64,000 bases of DNA, taken from Defluviicoccus sp. (GTDB lineage: Bacteria > Pseudomonadota > Alphaproteobacteria > MPNO01). This document shows, piece by piece, positions 25,409 through 34,025 of this stretch. The notes below the pieces were generated by a model. It saw only the letters and a program-made list of their open reading frames with translations. It was not told the DNA's origin and searched no databases. Location: NCBI GenBank assembly GCA_022823775.1, contig JAJEHI010000010.1:19748-83747 (forward strand). The letters run 5' to 3'. The position numbers and the translations under genes are program-made. Within the stretch, counting starts at the first letter, position 1. Each line of letters starts with the position of its first letter.

Positions 25409-26874
25409 GCTCCGACTCCCCCAAGCGCCCGCACCGCCTCGCGCGCCGTCTCGGCATCGTCGAAGGGGCGCGCGATACCGCCCGCGACCTGCGAGGTCTC
25501 GTGGCCCTTGCCCGCGATGACCAGCACGTCGTCCGCCGCCAGCCCGGCGATGGCGGCGCGGATCGCCTCGCCCCGATCGCCGATCTCGATGGCGTTCGGA
25601 CAGCCGGCGAGGACTTCGCGCCGGATCGCATCGGGGTCTTCGCCGCGCGGGTTGTCGTCGGTCACGACCGTCCGGTCGGCAAACCGGGCGGCCGCTTCGC
25701 CCATCAGCCGCCGTTTGCCGGAATCGCGGTCGCCGCCGCAGCCGAACACAACGACGAGCGCCCCCGCGGTGTGCGGCCTCAGCGCCTGCAACGCGTGGAC
25801 CAGAGCTACCGGGGTGTGGGCGTAGTCGACGAAGATCGCGGCCCCTGTCGGGCTGCGGCCCACCGGCTGCATTCGCCCGGGCGGCGCTTCGAGCGTGCCG
25901 AGGGCGTCGATGGCGGCATACGGATCGTCCCCTCCGCCGATGACGAGACCGGCGGCGCAGAGCGCGTTGGCGATCTGGAACTCTCCGATGAGCCCGAAAC
26001 GCTGCCGTCGGGTTTGGCCGAACGCGACGAGCTCGGCGACCTGACCGTCCGCGTCGGGCTCGACCGAGACCAGGCGCAGCTCCCGGGCGTTGCGGCCGTA
26101 GTCGATAATCGGGCAGCCGCGCGCCCCGCAGGCCGCTTCGAAGATTCCGTATTCGGGGCTGTCGGCGTTCAGCACGGCGGTGCCGCCGGGCGGGAGCAGC
26201 TCGTCGAACAGTCTCAGCTTGGCTGCGCGATAGGCGTCGAACGAAACGTGGTAGTCGAGATGATCGCGGGACAGGTTGGTGAAGCCGGCGGCGGCAAGCC
26301 GGAGACCGTCGAGGCGGGACTGCGCTAGCCCGTGGCTGGAGGCTTCGAGCGCCGCGCGTTCGACCCCTCCCCTGGCGAGCGCGTCGAGCTCGCGGTGCAG
26401 CGAGACGGGGTCGGGCGTCGTCAGCGCGCCGGCGCGGGTGCCCGACGGTTCCACGACGCCGAGCGTCCCGACCGCGGCCGCCCGCAATCCGATGGCGCCC
26501 CAGATCTGCCGGGCGAAGACGACCGCGGAGGTCTTGCCGTTGGTGCCGGTAACCGCGACGCAGACGTCGGGCCGGGAGGGGTAGAAGCGCGCGCAGATCT
26601 TCGCGAAGCGGTGACGCGGATCGGCGTCCACGACGACCCGCACCCGGCCCTCGGCGGCGCCGATATCGGTCGCCTCCGGCACGAGGACCGCGGCCGCGCC
26701 GCGCGCGACCGCGTCGTCGACGAAATACCGGCCGTCCGTCGCCAGGCCGGGCAGCGCGGCGAACAGGAATCCGGGCCGGACTTCCCGCGAGTCGCCGGTG
26801 ACGCCCGTGATCTCGACATCGCCCGCCTGCGGCGAGCCGGGCATGTCGGGGCCGAGAAGGTCAACGAGACGCAA
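25405..26874 (-). CDS. murE: UDP-MurNAc-L-Ala-D-Glu--meso-diaminopimelate ligase
   Basis: A 489-residue Mur ligase adding the third stem residue. The ATP loop is 'VTGTNGKTSAVVF'. The amino-acid specificity motif 'DDNPRGEDP' contains DNPR, the sequence characteristic of meso-diaminopimelate-specific MurE, so the murein should be of the usual A1-gamma Gram-negative type. It begins with a TTG at 26874 (predicted start MRLVDLLG) preceded closely by GGAGG, and overlaps ftsI by 14 bp. No competing ATG gives a full N-terminus. Confidence 0.95.
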   Translation of the reverse strand: MRLVDLLGPDMPGSPQAGDVEITGVTGDSREVRPGFLFAALPGLATDGRYFVDDAVARGAAAVLVPEATDIGAAEGRVRVVVDADPRHRFAKICARFYPSRPDVCVAVTGTNGKTSAVVFARQIWGAIGLRAAAVGTLGVVEPSGTRAGALTTPDPVSLHRELDALARGGVERAALEASSHGLAQSRLDGLRLAAAGFTNLSRDHLDYHVSFDAYRAAKLRLFDELLPPGGTAVLNADSPEYGIFEAACGARGCPIIDYGRNARELRLVSVEPDADGQVAELVAFGQTRRQRFGLIGEFQIANALCAAGLVIGGGDDPYAAIDALGTLEAPPGRMQPVGRSPTGAAIFVDYAHTPVALVHALQALRPHTAGALVVVFGCGGDRDSGKRRLMGEAAARFADRTVVTDDNPRGEDPDAIRREVLAGCPNAIEIGDRGEAIRAAIAGLAADDVLVIAGKGHETSQVAGGIARPFDDAETAREAVRALGGVGA

Positions 26875-28579
26875 GCCTCCGGCTCCCTTGCTGGGCCTTC
26901 ACCACTTCGAGCCGCAGACGCCGTTCGATCTGCAGCGACTCTTCGTCGACGGGCCGGACGCCGAGCAGCGGGCCGATGCGGGCGACGGTCTTCCCGACCA
27001 CCGGCGCCGCGACCCAACCGCCGGTGGCGTAGCCGTGGGTGTCGCGGGTGCCGCGCGGCTGGTCGAGCAGCGCGAGCACGACGTAGCGCGGCCGGTGCAT
27101 CGGGAACGCCGCGACGAAGGAGGACAGCAGGCGCTTCTTCCTGTAGCCGCCCCTCCCCGCCTGTTCGGCGGTGCCCGTCTTGCCGCCGACCAGGTAGCCG
27201 GCGGCCGCGGCCTTGGAACCGGTTCCCTCGACCACGACAAGCCGCATCAGCCGACGCATCTTGTCCGACGTGGCGCGGGACAGCACCCGCTTGCCCTCGG
27301 GGCGCGCCCGCGACTCGCGCTTGAGCAGGGTCGGTGCGTGAAGCGTTCCGCCGTTCACGACCGCCGCGACGGCGCTCGTCAGATGGAGCGGGGAGACGGC
27401 GACGCCGTGACCGAAGGACACCGTCATCGTGTTGATCGGGCGCCAGCGGCGGGGATACAGGGGCCGTCCGTTCTCGCTGATCTCGATCGGCGTCTTCCGG
27501 AACATTCCGAGATCGGCGAGGAAATGCCGCATCCGTTTGCCGCCGACCGCCAGACCCAGCTTGGCCGCGCCGATGTTGGACGAGTAGATGAAGACCTCGG
27601 GAACCGTCAGCACGCGCGCCTTGGCGTGGAAATCGCGGATCGTGAACCTGGATATGCGGATGGGCCGGGTCGCGTCGATCCGGTCGGAAAGAGTTACGGC
27701 GCCGGCATCCAGCGCCAGCGCGGTGCTCAGGATCTTGAAGGTCGAGCCCATCTCGTAAATGCCGAGCGTCGCCCGGTTGAAGCGAAGCTCGGCCTCCGCG
27801 GAGTTCGCGCGGTTGGGATCGAAGTCGGGCAACGACACCATCGCGAGCAGCTCGCCGTTCTCGGTGTCGAGCACGATGCCGGCCGCGCCGACGGCGCTGT
27901 GCTCGGTCATCGCCCTGAAGAGCTCGTTTCTCAGCACGTGTTGGACGCGAATGTCGATGCTGAGCGAAAGCGCGCCGCTGCCTTCGCGGAGCTTGGTGTC
28001 GAATTGCCGCTCGATCCCGGCCAACCCCCGCCCGTCGGGGTCGGAAAACCCGACCGCGTGCGCCGCGAGCCTTCCCATCGGGTAGACCCGGCGCTGGTCC
28101 GGCTCCAGCACGAGGCCGGGGATTCCCAGGCGGAGGATGGCGTATTGCTCGTCGGGGGTCAGATGCCGGCGCAGCGAGACATACCGCTTGGGAACGCGCA
28201 GACGTTCGGCGAACCTCTCGCGGTCGAGGTCGGGCAGGACTGTCGCCAGCGCCCTTACGGTCGCGTCGGGGTCGGCGATCCACGCCGTATTGGCGTAGAG
28301 CGCGGCGGTTCCGAGGCTGACCGCCAGGACGACGCCGTTGCGGTCGACGATCTCGGTTTTCGCGGCCGCGCCGCGCGCGATCTGGCTCGGCGGCGGGTCT
28401 CTGGGCTCGACGCCCGCCTGGAGCACCGTGACATCGAACAGCCGGATGCCGATCGCGACGAAGGCGGCGGACAAAACGGCGCCGGTGAGGAGAAGCCGCC
28501 CGCGGCCGACTTCGAGCGCCCGCTTGCGGTCTCCGTCGATCCGCATATTGACGCCCTCGTAGCGTCCCCGTTCGGTCAT
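26861..28579 (-). CDS. ftsI: septal transpeptidase FtsI (PBP3)
   Basis: A 572-residue class B penicillin-binding protein that cross-links septal murein. It has a basic cytoplasmic tail, one transmembrane segment (about residues 30-50), a dimerisation domain and a transpeptidase domain with all three active-site motifs: 'GSTFK' (SxxK, nucleophile Ser), 'YSSNIGAAK' (SxN) and 'GGKTGTAEQ' (KTG). The C-terminus ends in an Arg-rich tail. The ATG at 28579 overlaps ftsL by 4 bp. The N-terminal extension before the helix is about 28 residues, normal for alphaproteobacteria. Confidence 0.96.
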   Translation of the reverse strand: MTERGRYEGVNMRIDGDRKRALEVGRGRLLLTGAVLSAAFVAIGIRLFDVTVLQAGVEPRDPPPSQIARGAAAKTEIVDRNGVVLAVSLGTAALYANTAWIADPDATVRALATVLPDLDRERFAERLRVPKRYVSLRRHLTPDEQYAILRLGIPGLVLEPDQRRVYPMGRLAAHAVGFSDPDGRGLAGIERQFDTKLREGSGALSLSIDIRVQHVLRNELFRAMTEHSAVGAAGIVLDTENGELLAMVSLPDFDPNRANSAEAELRFNRATLGIYEMGSTFKILSTALALDAGAVTLSDRIDATRPIRISRFTIRDFHAKARVLTVPEVFIYSSNIGAAKLGLAVGGKRMRHFLADLGMFRKTPIEISENGRPLYPRRWRPINTMTVSFGHGVAVSPLHLTSAVAAVVNGGTLHAPTLLKRESRARPEGKRVLSRATSDKMRRLMRLVVVEGTGSKAAAAGYLVGGKTGTAEQAGRGGYRKKRLLSSFVAAFPMHRPRYVVLALLDQPRGTRDTHGYATGGWVAAPVVGKTVARIGPLLGVRPVDEESLQIERRLRLEVVKAQQGSRRLASR

Positions 28580-28944
28580 CGCTCATCCCTCCCGGAGCTC
28601 GCGGAGATTTCCAGCGGGTCCCGCGGAGGAGGAGGCCAGTCCGGTTCCATGACCACGCCCCCCGGACGCGCGGCGAAGGGCAGATCGGACACCCGCATCG
28701 TCTGCTCCGCCGCCGGGACGCGCAGGTCGAGATGCCGGCGAGCCAGATCTTCCAGCCGTTCGGGCCGGTTGAGGTAACTCCATTCCGCGCGGAGGACGTG
28801 CAGCGCCTCCTGCTCGCGCGCGATGTCGCGGTGGATGCCGGCGAGCCGGTCCTCGAGGTCGTGAACTTCGGTCCCGATGACGATGGAAGCCGCGCCCATC
28901 GCCACGGCGAGGACGGCGAGCAGTACGGTCGAGCCTTTCCTCAT
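28576..28944 (-). CDS. ftsL: cell division protein FtsL
   Basis: A 122-residue bitopic protein with a transmembrane helix near the N-terminus (about residues 5-24, 'TVLLAVLAVAMGAASIVIG') followed by a coiled coil ('VHDLEDRLAGIHRDIAREQE') and 'EWSYLNRPERLEDLARRHL', the typical alphaproteobacterial FtsL segment. It should act with FtsQ and FtsB in the periplasm to activate FtsWI. Position between rsmH and ftsI, with ATGA overlaps on both sides, supports the call. The proline-rich tail is variable in the family. Confidence 0.9.
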   Translation of the reverse strand: MRKGSTVLLAVLAVAMGAASIVIGTEVHDLEDRLAGIHRDIAREQEALHVLRAEWSYLNRPERLEDLARRHLDLRVPAAEQTMRVSDLPFAARPGGVVMEPDWPPPPRDPLEISASSGRDER

Positions 28945-29909
28945 CCCGCCCCCTCCCCGGCAATCCCGGTTCCTATCCGCTCCGCCGCGCGCAGCCGCGC
29001 CGAACGGGCACGCGGGTTTGCGCCGACCTCGGCCGCGCCGGGGCGGAGCGCGCGACGCCCGAGCAGGCGGAATCGCGCGGAACGCTTGCCCGCGTCGGCG
29101 TCGGGCGCATGACGGGACGGCCGCGGGCGCGCATCCGAGCGTTCCACCAGGAAACGCTTGACCGTGCGGTCCTCAAGAGAGTGGAAGGTGACCACGGCGA
29201 GCCGCCCGCCGGGACGCAGCAGGGTTTCGGCCGCGCTCAGCCCGCGCGCGAGCTCCCCGAGCTCGTCGTTCACGTAGATGCGCAGGGCCTGGAAGGTGCG
29301 GGTGGCGGGGTCGATCGCCTCGCGGCCGCCGCCCGCCGGTCCCACCGCCCGGCGCACGATCGCGGCGAGCGCGCCGGTCCGCTCGATCCGCGCCTCGCGG
29401 CGCGCCTCGACGATGGCCCGGGCGACCCGCCTGGCGCGGCGCTCCTCGCCGTAGTCCCGGATGATCCTCGCAAGGCTCCGCTCGGGCTCCTCGTTGACCA
29501 CGTCGGCGGCGGTCCGCCCGGCCGAGGACATTCGCATGTCGAGCGGCCCGTCGGCGCGGAACGAAAAGCCTCGATCCGCGGAATCGAGCTGCATCGAGGA
29601 GACGCCGACATCCAGGGCCACGCCGTCCACGCCTTCGATCCCGCGCGCGGCGAGGAGCGGCACCATGTCGCCGTAGCACCCGGCGACGAACAGGAAGCGA
29701 TCGGCGTAGCGTCGCCCGAGGGCGGCTGCCGCGGGCGCCGTCGCCGGGTCGCGATCGATGCCGCAGACCCTGCACCGGGCGCTTTCGAGGATCGCGCGGC
29801 TGTAACCGCCCGCCCCGAACGTGCCGTCGACATATATCGCTCCGTCGCGCGGGGCGATCGCGGCGAGCACCCGATCGAGCATCACGGGCGTGTGGGCGGC
29901 TCCGGTCAT
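28941..29909 (-). CDS. rsmH: 16S rRNA (cytosine-1402-N4)-methyltransferase
   Basis: A 322-residue SAM-dependent methyltransferase (MraW) acting on C1402 of 16S rRNA. It begins 'HTPVMLDRVLAAIAP', followed by motif I 'DGTFGAGGYSRAIL', 'LDVGVSSMQLDSADRGFSF' and 'VTFHSLEDRTVKRFL', all hallmark sequences. The ATG at 29909 makes an ATGA overlap with the mraZ stop. Upstream continuation of the frame overlaps mraZ and is not protein-like. Confidence 0.96.
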   Translation of the reverse strand: MTGAAHTPVMLDRVLAAIAPRDGAIYVDGTFGAGGYSRAILESARCRVCGIDRDPATAPAAAALGRRYADRFLFVAGCYGDMVPLLAARGIEGVDGVALDVGVSSMQLDSADRGFSFRADGPLDMRMSSAGRTAADVVNEEPERSLARIIRDYGEERRARRVARAIVEARREARIERTGALAAIVRRAVGPAGGGREAIDPATRTFQALRIYVNDELGELARGLSAAETLLRPGGRLAVVTFHSLEDRTVKRFLVERSDARPRPSRHAPDADAGKRSARFRLLGRRALRPGAAEVGANPRARSARLRAAERIGTGIAGEGAG

Positions 29910-30376
29910 GCGCCCCCCCCGTTTTCGACGCGCCGGCGCAGCGCGTCGATCGCCCGATCCTGATGCTCCTGGAATTTCTCCGGCGCCCAGATCTGGAACC
30001 GGTTGCCGCGTCCGACGAAAGCGGCCCGGTCCGCGATGTCGGCGTGTTCGGCGAGCGCGGGAGGAATAACGACGCGCCCTTCGCCGTCGAAGGGCAGCTC
30101 GTGAACCATCGCCATGATCGTCTCGATCTGGCTGTCGCCGCCGCCGAGCAGGACCTGCTCGAAATCGTCGCCTTCCAGGGACCGGCTGAGCCGCCGGCTG
30201 TTGAGCCGATCCAGCACGTCGCGGCTGAACGCCTCGATCGCGGGTTCGCGCAGGGAGCGGTAGACGATCAGTCCCGCGAAGCTCGACCCCGCGAGCACGG
30301 CGCGGAAGGGCGCCGGAACCGAGACGCGCTTTTTCCGGTCGACCTTGTTCACGTATGTCGACAGAAACGCGGTCAA
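29906..30376 (-). CDS. mraZ: transcriptional regulator MraZ
   Basis: A 156-residue two-domain AbrB-like protein, first gene of the dcw cluster and in studied bacteria a repressor of its own operon. The two SpoVT/AbrB half-repeats are visible as 'VDRKKRVSVPAPFRAVLAG' near the N-terminus and 'FDGEGRVVIPPALAEHA' in the middle. The start is a TTG at 30376 preceded by a purine-rich GGAGGGAAGGG, giving the conventional N-terminus 'FLSTYVNKVDRKKR'. The four TGGG repeats described at 30461-30505 lie about 85 bp upstream and are the likely operator. Confidence 0.94.
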   Translation of the reverse strand: MTAFLSTYVNKVDRKKRVSVPAPFRAVLAGSSFAGLIVYRSLREPAIEAFSRDVLDRLNSRRLSRSLEGDDFEQVLLGGGDSQIETIMAMVHELPFDGEGRVVIPPALAEHADIADRAAFVGRGNRFQIWAPEKFQEHQDRAIDALRRRVENGGGA

Positions 30377-30460
30377 ACCCTTCCCTCCAAGCCGTCGACG
30401 CTGCCGCCGTACCGATCACGACCGGCGCCCCACGCTCGATCTGCCGGACCGTGGCAGAAA

Positions 30461-30505
30461 TGGGACTAACTGCCTTAGCATGGGATATGATGGGCGTCAA
30501 TGGGA
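30461..30505 (+). promoter_or_regulatory. probable MraZ operator: TGGG repeats with 10 bp period
   Basis: TGGGA at 30461, TGGGA at 30481, TGGGC at 30491 and TGGGA at 30501 stand exactly ten or twenty bases apart, with a degenerate TGCCT at the intervening 30471. MraZ of E. coli binds TGGGN repeats separated by 5 bp, which is the same 10 bp period. Here the repeats read on the strand opposite to mraZ transcription. Binding is inferred from pattern and position upstream of mraZ. Confidence 0.7.
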
Positions 30506-30535
30506 AGAAAGGCAATACTTAATGCAGAACGTTAT

Positions 30536-30566
30536 TGTCGGCCGACATAAGAAAATCGACATAAGA
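30536..30566. repeat. 12 bp palindrome and decamer direct repeat upstream of mraZ
   Basis: TGTCGGCCGACA at 30536-30547 is a perfect 12 bp palindrome. CGACATAAGA occurs at 30543-30552 and again at 30557-30566, a 14 bp offset. The cluster sits in the AT-rich centre of the divergent region and may be a transcription-factor site controlling mraZ, the oxidoreductase operon or both. Confidence 0.45.
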
Positions 30567-30856
30567 CACACAATTTACAGGGTAAAGCCATTATTTCTGC
30601 TGTCCCGGTCGACGGTGCCCTGATAGTTTGTCTCAATTGTGTTCTTATTATGTTCTTTATGGGGCGTTTTATCCGTGGCAACGCCGGTAGGGCGTCGACG
30701 TTTGTTCCGACGTCGGGAAATTGCCGATCCCGTCCGCGCATTATTCGCCGACCGCCGCGTTTTCCCTTGGCAGCGCGGGTCCCCAAGCGATACGATTTCC
30801 CCTCGACGCCCGGCCCGTCGGTGGCATGGGGCGGGACTTTTATTGAGGGAGACGTC

Positions 30857-31585
30857 ATGACCGAGAACCGTCAGGACGAGGCGCTGGAGTTCGAAGCCTT
30901 CGAATTCCCCCCGGACCCGGCAGACGATTTCGAATGGGTTCCGGCGACGCCCGAAGTCGCGGGCAATCTCGCCGAACCGCCGGAAGCGGATTGGCGGACC
31001 GCCGGCACGAGCCGCCGCGCGTTCCTGCGCGGCGTCGTCTGTTCGGGCGTGGCCGTCTCGGCTTCCGCCTACATGTTCACCGTGCAATCGGGCGAGGCGC
31101 GCGCGGCGGTGCGCGGGGTCGAACGGCTGATCTCGCTCAACGTCAACGGCAAGACGCGCCGGGTCGACGTGCCGCCCAGCGAGACGCTGGCCCAGACGAT
31201 CCGCTACCGGCTGGGGCTCACGGGGACCAAGATCGGCTGCAACCGTGCCGAATGCGGCGCCTGCACCGTTCTCGCCGACGACACGCCGATCTATTCCTGC
31301 TCGACCCTGACCCACCAGGCGCGCGGCAGCAAGATCACCACCGTGGAAGGCGTCGCCGCGCCCGACGGCACCCTGCATCCGGTGCAGCAGGCGTTCATCG
31401 ACGAGCTCGGACCGCAATGCGGCTTCTGCACGCCGGGCCAGGTGATGGCGGCGGTCGGGCTCCTCAAGAAGAACCCGAAACCCACCGTCGACGAGGCGCG
31501 CCGCGCGATGTCGGGCAATCTCTGCCGATGCGGCGCCTATCCACATTACCTCGCCGGCGTCATGCGCGCGGCAGGGAGGGCATAG
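30857..31585 (+). CDS. molybdenum hydroxylase 2Fe-2S subunit, Tat-exported
   Basis: A 242-residue iron-sulfur subunit of a xanthine-oxidase-family enzyme. The plant-type 2Fe-2S cluster uses Cys128, Cys133, Cys136 and Cys148 ('CNRAECGACTVL'); the second cluster, in the helical domain, uses Cys188, Cys191, Cys223 and Cys225 ('CGFCTPG', 'CRCGAY'). A twin-arginine motif 'SRRAFLRG' (Arg53-Arg54) and a hydrophobic stretch follow an unusual acidic N-terminus of about 50 residues, so the folded complex is expected to be exported by Tat with the other subunits. The ATG at 30857 has a good ribosome-binding site. First gene of a six-gene operon; architecture resembles PaoA of the periplasmic aldehyde oxidoreductase. 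Confidence 0.9.
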   Translation: MTENRQDEALEFEAFEFPPDPADDFEWVPATPEVAGNLAEPPEADWRTAGTSRRAFLRGVVCSGVAVSASAYMFTVQSGEARAAVRGVERLISLNVNGKTRRVDVPPSETLAQTIRYRLGLTGTKIGCNRAECGACTVLADDTPIYSCSTLTHQARGSKITTVEGVAAPDGTLHPVQQAFIDELGPQCGFCTPGQVMAAVGLLKKNPKPTVDEARRAMSGNLCRCGAYPHYLAGVMRAAGRA

Positions 31586-31588
31586 ATC

Positions 31589-34003
31589 ATGGCCTATACG
31601 CTTCTCGGCAAGAACTTCACCCCGCCGGACGTCCACGCCAAGGTCACCGGCGCTGCCAAGTACTCCGAGGACTTTCGTGCCGACGGCATGGTGTTCCTCA
31701 AGACCTACCCCTCGCCTATGCCTCACGCCAAGGTCAAGGCGATCGACGCCGAGGCCGTCAAGAAGATGCCCGGCGTGGTGGGCGTGCTGCTCCCGAGCGA
31801 GATCAAGCAGCCCAAGGACGCGGGCCACGCGATCCTGACCTCCTACCCGGTGTTCGTGGGCCAGCCGATCCTCGCCGTCGCGGCGAAGACCGAACAGCAG
31901 GCGGAGGACGCGATCCAGGCGGTCAAGGTCGATCTCGAACCGCTTCCCTTCGTCACCGACCCGCTCGAGAGCCTCAAGCCGGACGGGCCGAACGCCCTGG
32001 TCGGCGGCAACGTCGCCAACCAGCGCGGCGTCAAGCTGCAGCAGATCAAGTGGACCGGCAAGGATTTCGCCAGGGCCGGCGACGACACCCTGCCGATGGG
32101 CAAGCCGGCGATCGAGTGGAGCTTCGGCGACCTCGAAGCCGGCTTCGCCAAGTCCAAGGTAATTGTCGAGGAATCCTTCGTCAGCGCGGCCAACGCGCAT
32201 CACGCGATGGAGCCGCGCTCGGCCGCCGCCTACTGGGAAGGCGGCAAGTGCAATGTCTGGGGCTCGACCCAGTCCTCGTCCTTCGCGGTGCCCAGCCTCG
32301 CCAAGTATATCGGCATCAAGCCGACCGACCTCAATCTGGTCAGCGAGTTCTGCGGCGGCGGGTTCGGCGGCAAGGCCTATTCCTACCCGTTGATGGCGCT
32401 GCCGGCGCTGATGTCGAAGAAGCTCAACGGACGCCCGGTGCTGATGCGGGTAAGCCGCGCGGACGAGTTCATCAACGGCTCGGCGCGGGCCGCGTTCCAG
32501 GGCTGGGTCAAGATCGGCTTCGGGGCCGACGGACGGGTGCTGGCGCTCGACAGCTATATTGTGCAGGACAACGGCTCCACCGCCGGGTTCTGGGACTTCC
32601 AGAACTTCGGCATGGCGTCGTCGGTGATCCTGCAGCCCGTGGCGATGCGGTTCCGCGGCATCCCGGTGCTTACCAACACCCCGCCGAAAGGCGCGCAGCG
32701 CGGCCCGGGCGAGAACCAGACCGCCAACATCCTGGAGCCGCTCCTCGACAAGGCGGCGCGCGAGCTCGGCATCGACCGGCTGGCGCTGCGCCTGGCGAAC
32801 GCGCCGGGGGGCGGGCCGAACGGCAAGATCGGACCCAAGCAGGCTCCGCTCACCAGCGCCTTCCTCAAGGAGGGGCTGGAGCAGGCGGCGGCGAAGTGGG
32901 GCTACGCCGAGAAGATCAAGAAGACCGGCAAGCAGGCCAACGGCAAGATCAGGTCGGTCGGTATCGGCCAGGCCTATCACGCCGCCGGCTATAACGGCTT
33001 CGACGGCATGGTCCGCATCACGCCGGACGGCAAGCTCCACATCCATACCGGCGTCGGCAATCTCGGCACCTACTCCTACGGCGCGACCTCGCGGGTCGCG
33101 GCCGAGGTGCTGGGCTATGACTGGAACAACACGGTCATAGAACGCGGCGGGACGCTGAAGGCGATGCCGTTCAATATCGGCCAGTTCGGGTCCAACACCT
33201 GCTTCACGATGACCCGGACCAACTACGCCGGAGCGATGGACGCCAAGCAGAAGCTGCTCGAAATCGGCGCGGCGATGCTGGGCGGCAAGGCCGACGACTA
33301 CAAGCTCGACAAGGAGCGGGTAGTCGCCAAGAACGGCTCGGGATCGATCACCTTCGCCCAGGCGGCGAAAAAGGCGATCGAGCTCGGCGGCAAGTATTCC
33401 GGCCACGAAGTCGACGAGAAGCTGAACGGGCTGACCAAGGCGGCGGTCGGGATGATCAAGGGCACCGGCCTCATCGGCGTCGCCAAGGACAAGCTGCCCA
33501 AGAACGGGACCGTTCCGGCGCTGGCCGCGGCGTTCATCGAGATCGAGCTCGATCCGGAGACCGGCAAGGTCGAAATCCTCGACTATATGGGTGTCGCGGA
33601 TGTCGGCCAGGTGCTGCACCCGCAGGGGCTCGACGCCCAGATCCGCGGCGGCGCGGTGATGGGCTTCGGCCTCGCGGCGATGGAGCGCTACATCTACGAC
33701 CCGGCTTACGGGCGGCCCAACGCCATCGGCTTCTATCAGGCAAAGCCGCCGACCTATCTCGACGTTCCGGCCGAGCTCGGCTCGCTCGCCGTCGAGGGGG
33801 CGGTGGACGAGCAGAACCCGGTCGGCGCCAAGGGCATCGGCGAGCCGGTTCAGGGGTCGGCGTCATCGGCCTGGCTGAGCGCGGTCTCCGATGCGCTGGA
33901 CGGGCACATGTTCAACCGGGTTCCGGTGGTCGCGGATATGATCGTCAACGTGGTGGCGAAACAGCCGCAATCGTACAGACCGTTGCAGGTCAACAATCAG
34001 TGA
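31589..34003 (+). CDS. molybdenum hydroxylase molybdopterin-binding subunit
   Basis: An 804-residue catalytic subunit of the xanthine dehydrogenase family. It begins with the aldehyde oxidase a/b hammerhead domain ('DVHAKVTGAAKYSEDF') and continues with molybdopterin-binding segments 'CGGGFGGKAYS' (about residues 254-264) and 'PPKGAQRGPGENQ'. The expected active-site glutamate lies in 'GAKGIGEPV' near residue 750. It lacks the 'AYxCSFR' loop of form I CO dehydrogenase, so it is not a canonical CoxL. It has no signal of its own and probably rides out with the Tat-bearing FeS subunit. It starts 3 bp after that gene. The substrate is unknown; aldehydes or N-heterocycles are possible. Confidence 0.88.
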   Translation: MAYTLLGKNFTPPDVHAKVTGAAKYSEDFRADGMVFLKTYPSPMPHAKVKAIDAEAVKKMPGVVGVLLPSEIKQPKDAGHAILTSYPVFVGQPILAVAAKTEQQAEDAIQAVKVDLEPLPFVTDPLESLKPDGPNALVGGNVANQRGVKLQQIKWTGKDFARAGDDTLPMGKPAIEWSFGDLEAGFAKSKVIVEESFVSAANAHHAMEPRSAAAYWEGGKCNVWGSTQSSSFAVPSLAKYIGIKPTDLNLVSEFCGGGFGGKAYSYPLMALPALMSKKLNGRPVLMRVSRADEFINGSARAAFQGWVKIGFGADGRVLALDSYIVQDNGSTAGFWDFQNFGMASSVILQPVAMRFRGIPVLTNTPPKGAQRGPGENQTANILEPLLDKAARELGIDRLALRLANAPGGGPNGKIGPKQAPLTSAFLKEGLEQAAAKWGYAEKIKKTGKQANGKIRSVGIGQAYHAAGYNGFDGMVRITPDGKLHIHTGVGNLGTYSYGATSRVAAEVLGYDWNNTVIERGGTLKAMPFNIGQFGSNTCFTMTRTNYAGAMDAKQKLLEIGAAMLGGKADDYKLDKERVVAKNGSGSITFAQAAKKAIELGGKYSGHEVDEKLNGLTKAAVGMIKGTGLIGVAKDKLPKNGTVPALAAAFIEIELDPETGKVEILDYMGVADVGQVLHPQGLDAQIRGGAVMGFGLAAMERYIYDPAYGRPNAIGFYQAKPPTYLDVPAELGSLAVEGAVDEQNPVGAKGIGEPVQGSASSAWLSAVSDALDGHMFNRVPVVADMIVNVVAKQPQSYRPLQVNNQ

Positions 34004-34025
34004 CGGGCGGAATGGAGGCAGACCG

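Larger units (their letters stand above)
30377..30856. promoter_or_regulatory. divergent control region between mraZ and the molybdenum hydroxylase operon
   Basis: This 480 bp gap holds no convincing gene; open frames crossing it lack ribosome-binding sites. Its centre (about 30500-30660) is clearly AT-richer than the rest of the window, which fits a double promoter region. It contains the 10-bp-periodic TGGG repeats, a perfect palindrome and a direct repeat listed separately. A ribosome-binding site (GAGGGAGA) stands ahead of the plus-strand gene at 30857. Exact -35/-10 elements could not be assigned. Confidence 0.6.

Noticed and set aside
23106..25631. Alternative minus-strand frame across mraY and murF
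   Set aside because: Out of frame with both genes and rich in arginine; the true genes are identified by catalytic motifs.
30575..33619. Minus-strand open frame of more than 1000 codons opposite the molybdenum hydroxylase genes
   Set aside because: It lies wholly opposite the conserved FeS and molybdopterin subunits and shows no domain; a mirror frame of GC-rich codons.
31589..34003. Form I CO dehydrogenase large subunit (CoxL)
   Set aside because: The characteristic Cys-containing active-site loop of CoxL (AYxCSFR) is not seen.
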